From the NCBI GenBank assembly GCA_009785175.1, contig WQWV01000001.1, forward strand, positions 124,963-163,447: a stretch of DNA of 38,485 nucleotides. The letters run 5' to 3'. The notes under the pieces are model-generated. The model was not told the DNA's origin. It made no database searches and saw only the letters and a list, made by a program, of their open reading frames with translations. This document shows, one piece after another, positions 38,396-38,485 of this stretch (position 1 is the stretch's first letter; each line of letters begins with the position of its first letter). Made by a program: the position numbers and the translations under genes. This stretch comes from Alphaproteobacteria bacterium. GTDB taxonomy: Bacteria; Pseudomonadota; Alphaproteobacteria; Rs-D84; CACZYB01.

Positions 38396-38485
38396 GCTCT
38401 CCAGCGAGCTTGCTCGCTGCGCGCACCACGCCGCCCCCACGCTGTGCGTGCGCGCCCCAGGAGGGGACACGCCGCCCTGCTCGGC
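38396..38485 (-). repeat. GC-rich repeat R4 (inverted copy), cut by the window end
   Basis: It begins with the palindrome AGCGAGC-TT-GCTCGCT, then a 42-bp block identical to R3 in reverse, and ends CCGCCCTGCTCGGC at the last base, the reverse complement of the first 14 bases of R3. The middle differs from R3 by a short replaced stretch. Ending inside a repeat suggests an assembly break. Confidence 0.85.

Overview
The window reads as chromosomal DNA of an uncultured Alphaproteobacterium of roughly 50% GC. Evidence for that placement: an rsmG-parA-parB cluster with parS-like sites, secB divergent from a Tim44/TimA homologue, and a VirB3-VirB4 type IV secretion pair. I cannot name a genus from sequence alone.

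Layout. 1-2951 (minus): 5' part of virB4, virB3, an HExxH metalloprotease-like protein, an unknown protein, a lipoprotein and tRNA-Gln(CUG). 2992-3243: gene-free DNA with DnaA-box-like sites. 3244-5649 (minus): parB, parA, rsmG. 5687-8251: a TPR protein and a DHH phosphoesterase. 8347-10258: GNAT, NUDIX and an ExeA-like ATPase. 10329-16368: infA, uvrD, frr-uppS-cdsA, nth and a CYTH protein. 16386-21145: an EamA transporter, dnaG, two poorly known genes, a small membrane protein and secB. 21229-23840: tim44-parE. 24165-29566: NUDIX, two Cys-rich paralogues, pgi and two TupA-like ATP-grasp genes. 29699-33577: gyrB, a DNPH1-like hydrolase and ppaC. 33704-38077 (minus): a five-gene operon (unknown, APH-like kinase, SDR, GNAT fusion, alpha/beta hydrolase) lying between inverted copies of a GC-rich repeat. 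The window ends inside the second copy, which may be a contig end.

Most unusual signal: nine homopolymeric C/G tracts, every one exactly nine bases, with no C/G run of six to eight seen elsewhere. Seven of nine sit in a TA-C9 context. One lies between the -35 and -10 boxes of a consensus promoter, making a 19-bp spacer. One coincides with a frameshift that separates the 5' end of a TupA-like gene from its body. Five others sit in frame inside genes, two of them in one gene. This looks like a phase-variation (simple-sequence contingency) system or a nine-base recognised motif; a polishing artefact must be excluded.

Second signal: five genes (TPR, GNAT, nth, the EamA transporter, dnaG) have -35 / 16-17 bp / -10 / exactly 6 bp / ATG, so transcription should start at the start codon. 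This predicts frequent leaderless mRNAs beside Shine-Dalgarno genes, and it fixes several start codons.

Other points: a tandem duplication of a TupA gene together with what appears to be the pgi promoter, a PpaC paralogue lacking a metal-ligand aspartate, and palindromic repeats with compensatory stem changes. All calls are by eye from sequence and the supplied ORF translations; no database search was run.
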